Shown one piece after another: positions 62,103 through 64,000 of a stretch of 64,000 nt of DNA. The notes beneath the pieces are model-generated. The model worked only from the letters and a program-made list of their open reading frames with translations, searched no databases and was not told the DNA's origin. A program made the position numbers and the translations under genes. Within the stretch, counting starts at the first letter, position 1. Each line of letters starts with the position of its first letter. Origin of the DNA: Limnephilus marmoratus (Eukaryota; Arthropoda; Insecta; Trichoptera; Limnephilidae); assembly GCA_917880885.1 (NCBI GenBank), contig OU862908.1, forward strand, positions 11,023,501 to 11,087,500. The letters run 5' to 3'.

Positions 62103-63269
62103 TTAACCTCTATGCCTTTCGCGATTCAGAATTCGCTTTTTTTGCGATTTCTTTTGGTTTTTCCGTGAGCGCTTATTTTTCCATGGTTCATTCCTTGTAG
62201 ATTTTACGGATCCATCATTTTCCCAAGGTGTGTACGTGTCTTCTAATAGTTCATAATTGGAGTTAAAGTTGGAATCGTCATCTACCCAAGAGTCTTGCTG
62301 ATGGTTTTTGGCAGGCCATGCATTTTCCCAGGACTGGAAATTGAGGTTCTTCATGGGTTTGTTGTTTTCCAATAACTCATAATCGTGATAGTTTGGCTTT
62401 GCGTTGTTCCAGGACTCGAATTTGTTGTTGCGGTGCTTGGGTGGCTTTTCAACATCCCACGAATAGTTGATGGTGTCATATGGACGATTGTTGTTCCAGG
62501 GTTCAAAGTTGTTGGAGTTCTTGACGGGTCTATCGTTATCCCAAGAGTGATGTCCGAGGTCCTGTGGAGGACTGGCGGGCTCCCAAGGCTGGTAGTCGAA
62601 GTTATTTGTTGGTCTTTCATTGTCCCATGAATCATAGTTTAGATGCTCTGGCTTCTCATCATCCCACGACTCGAAGGTATGAGCCAAGTTCTTCATTGGC
62701 CTTTTAATCCATTCTTCTACCATGTTCATGTTTTTCTTTGGTTTTTCTCTTTTCCTTTTCTGATTTTTATTTTTACGAGGCGTCTCACTCTCCCATGGGC
62801 TAGGATTTTTTTCTTTCTTGAAAGGGCGATATTTTCCCGTTGGTCGACAATCTGGTTTGTTTTGCTGCTGATTGCTTTGCCATGAGATTGGCCCTTCTGC
62901 ATTTGAATTTTCCCACTCATCATCTTCATTATAATCGTTAGGGGTATCACTAGCCCAAGGCTCTTGATCTTGATACTTGGATGGCTCATTATATGACAAT
63001 GGCGGTCTTTGGGCTTTTTTATTCGGTCGGTCCTTTTTCCACGAATTCGTATATGGATTGTTGAATGGTCTTTGATTTTCCATGGATTCTTCGTACGGGT
63101 TTCGCGGGGATGGCACATTAGGCCTCGCTTTCCAAGACAGTTGGGAAGATTCACTATAGTCAATCATCTCTTCAGGATCATTGTCAGTTTGGTAATCCGA
63201 ACTGTGGTGATATACATTTTGAATTACAGGTATTTTAACAGGGTATGGTTTGATTACCGGTACAGCTAC
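62103..63269 (-). CDS. Trp/Asn/Pro-repeat protein, last exon
   Basis: The exon opens after an acceptor TTTTTTTGTTTCACAG and encodes 388 residues to TAA at 62105-62103, phase 0. It starts VAVPVIKPYPVKIPVIQNVY, a Val/Pro-rich stretch joined to that of the preceding exon. Residues from about 35 on are very hydrophilic, rich in N, K, E, P and W. Units of the type SWDNxRPxKN or PWExxxP recur at about 16-20 residue spacing at least ten times. A basic tail (KNKRSRKNQKKSQKKR) ends it. No cysteine cluster, membrane segment or known domain is visible (one Cys near CRPTG). The product is probably a secreted structural protein. Confidence 0.8.
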   Translation of the reverse strand, partial: VAVPVIKPYPVKIPVIQNVYHHSSDYQTDNDPEEMIDYSESSQLSWKARPNVPSPRNPYEESMENQRPFNNPYTNSWKKDRPNKKAQRPPLSYNEPSKYQDQEPWASDTPNDYNEDDEWENSNAEGPISWQSNQQQNKPDCRPTGKYRPFKKEKNPSPWESETPRKNKNQKRKREKPKKNMNMVEEWIKRPMKNLAHTFESWDDEKPEHLNYDSWDNERPTNNFDYQPWEPASPPQDLGHHSWDNDRPVKNSNNFEPWNNNRPYDTINYSWDVEKPPKHRNNKFESWNNAKPNYHDYELLENNKPMKNLNFQSWENAWPAKNHQQDSWVDDDSNFNSNYELLEDTYTPWENDGSVKSTRNEPWKNKRSRKNQKKSQKKRILNRERHRG

Positions 63270-63894
63270 CTGTGAAACAAAAAAAAAAACTGTTAATAGT
63301 CGTCACACCTTCATATTGTAAGTGAAAGATGCAATAAATAACAACAACACCCGAAGGAAAACAAATCAATAATATTATTAATGTCGTGTGATGTATGGCA
63401 TTTCAACATTTCATTAATATTAAATAACAATATTAAACAACTGTTTCCTCAACAATTCGTTAAAAATATAAATCAAAACTTGATTTCATCCAAGTCTTTG
63501 ACTTTCAAAGCACTTTTGGACATTTTACTTTCAAGTGAACACATAAATTAAATATACCCATGAATAAAATACATTAATTAATTCATTATTATAGAAAAAC
63601 AACATTACTGACACGCGTTTACAATGAATTTGGACATATTTATGTGAAAACTAGCTCGATAGAAAAGTGCACAACTTTTATTTTTCATTACTAGTTGATT
63701 CTGATTACACTTTTTATCCAATTATGGAGAGAGCATGTTTGACGACAACATCTAAGTTTTCGCAATTAATTATATGCGCTCTCCATTCGGTTTTCCGATC
63801 GACTCAGAGAGAAGAATTAACACAGAAGCGAGTGCCGGACGCTTAGAGAAAAGTGACAACATGATGGTCCAGTTATTGTAATTATTGTTAATAC
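63270..63894 (-). other. intron of the Trp-repeat gene
   Basis: It is bounded by CAG^GTATTAAC and TTTCACAG^GTAGCTG in minus-strand reading. No insertion element is recognised in it. Confidence 0.7.
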
Positions 63895-64000
63895 CTGTTT
63901 GTCGACTTTAAAGGGAACGCGTTTCACAATTGGAAATGGCACGTGCGTGTAAACCGGGTAGGGCACTTCCCTCTCGATGGGGACCATTATCTCTTGAATG
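63895..64000 (-). CDS. Trp-repeat protein, upstream exon (cut by window edge)
   Basis: Thirty-five codons are visible: IQEIMVPIEREVPYPVYTHV and PFPIVKRVPFKVDKQ, followed by a GT donor in phase 0. VPYPV and VP-spaced residues resemble the Val/Pro repeat segments of insect cuticle and other secreted proteins. The start codon and signal peptide lie beyond the window. Confidence 0.75.

Noticed and set aside
62351..63275. Other frames of 80-145 codons across the Trp-repeat exon
   Set aside because: They are shadows of the repeat-coding frame. Only one frame has consistent W/N/P periodicity and splice phase.
1..64000. CRISPR arrays, bacterial operons, phage genes
   Set aside because: None seen. 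The tandem repeats lack regular spacers, and gene structure and transposons are eukaryotic.

Overview
This window is a repeat-rich piece of an insect chromosome. The evidence is a low-GC background, canonical GT-AG introns, a short CCTAA/TTAGG telomere-type run, and an arthropod-style repeat mix: Ty3/gypsy, RTE and Jockey-like LINEs, Tc1/mariner, hAT, piggyBac-like and foldback DNA elements, and a tRNA-derived SINE. I cannot fix the insect order. No bacterial, organellar, rRNA or intact tRNA genes are seen.

Host genes. Two host genes can be supported, both on the minus strand. At 62.1-64.0 kb are the last two visible exons of a protein with a Val/Pro-rich stretch followed by a long Trp/Asn/Pro repeat region; it runs off the right edge. 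At 36.5-44.6 kb are three exons of a secreted cysteine-rich protein. Each exon carries one module of the form C-x4-C-x6-C-x18-20-C, and the exons join in phase 1-1. Its introns are packed with foldback elements, a SINE, MITEs and LINE debris.

Layout. 0-3.1 kb: LINE ends and a decayed mariner. 3.17-12.2 kb: a complete Ty3/gypsy element with two apparently identical 1046-bp LTRs, intact gag and pol, and a clear -1 frameshift heptamer between them. 12.5-15.8 kb: two mariner relics, a LINE fragment and a MITE. 17.5-20.9 kb: a gag relic, a SINE split by a hAT element, MITEs and an interrupted short LINE derivative. 21.07-24.7 kb: a full-length LINE ('family A', my label) with an open endonuclease-reverse transcriptase gene on the minus strand. 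24.9-30.4 kb: a large TIR element, a SINE, and a hAT element nested in a piggyBac-like element. 30.7-36.4 kb: a LINE relic, two short family A derivatives, a complex palindrome and a promoter-bearing solo-LTR-like block. 36.4-44.6 kb: the cysteine-module gene. 46.4-50.6 kb: a short family A copy, then an RTE element split by another LINE. 50.8-54.0 kb: a large foldback element split by an insertion. 55.1-60.0 kb: a solo foldback arm, two hAT elements with perfect 8-bp target duplications, a short family A copy and a MITE. 61-64 kb: a TIR element and the Trp-repeat gene.

The most interesting signals are two plus-strand segments (41391-41430 and 56059-56107) that match the hammerhead ribozyme core CUGANGA / GAAA with a minimal ACC-GGU stem III. 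Stem I differs between the copies but stays paired (CTC/GAG and GCC/GGC). Second is a family of short elements keeping both ends of LINE family A but none of its coding region. Everything here was read by eye: boundaries are good to a few bases where target duplications are quoted and approximate elsewhere.
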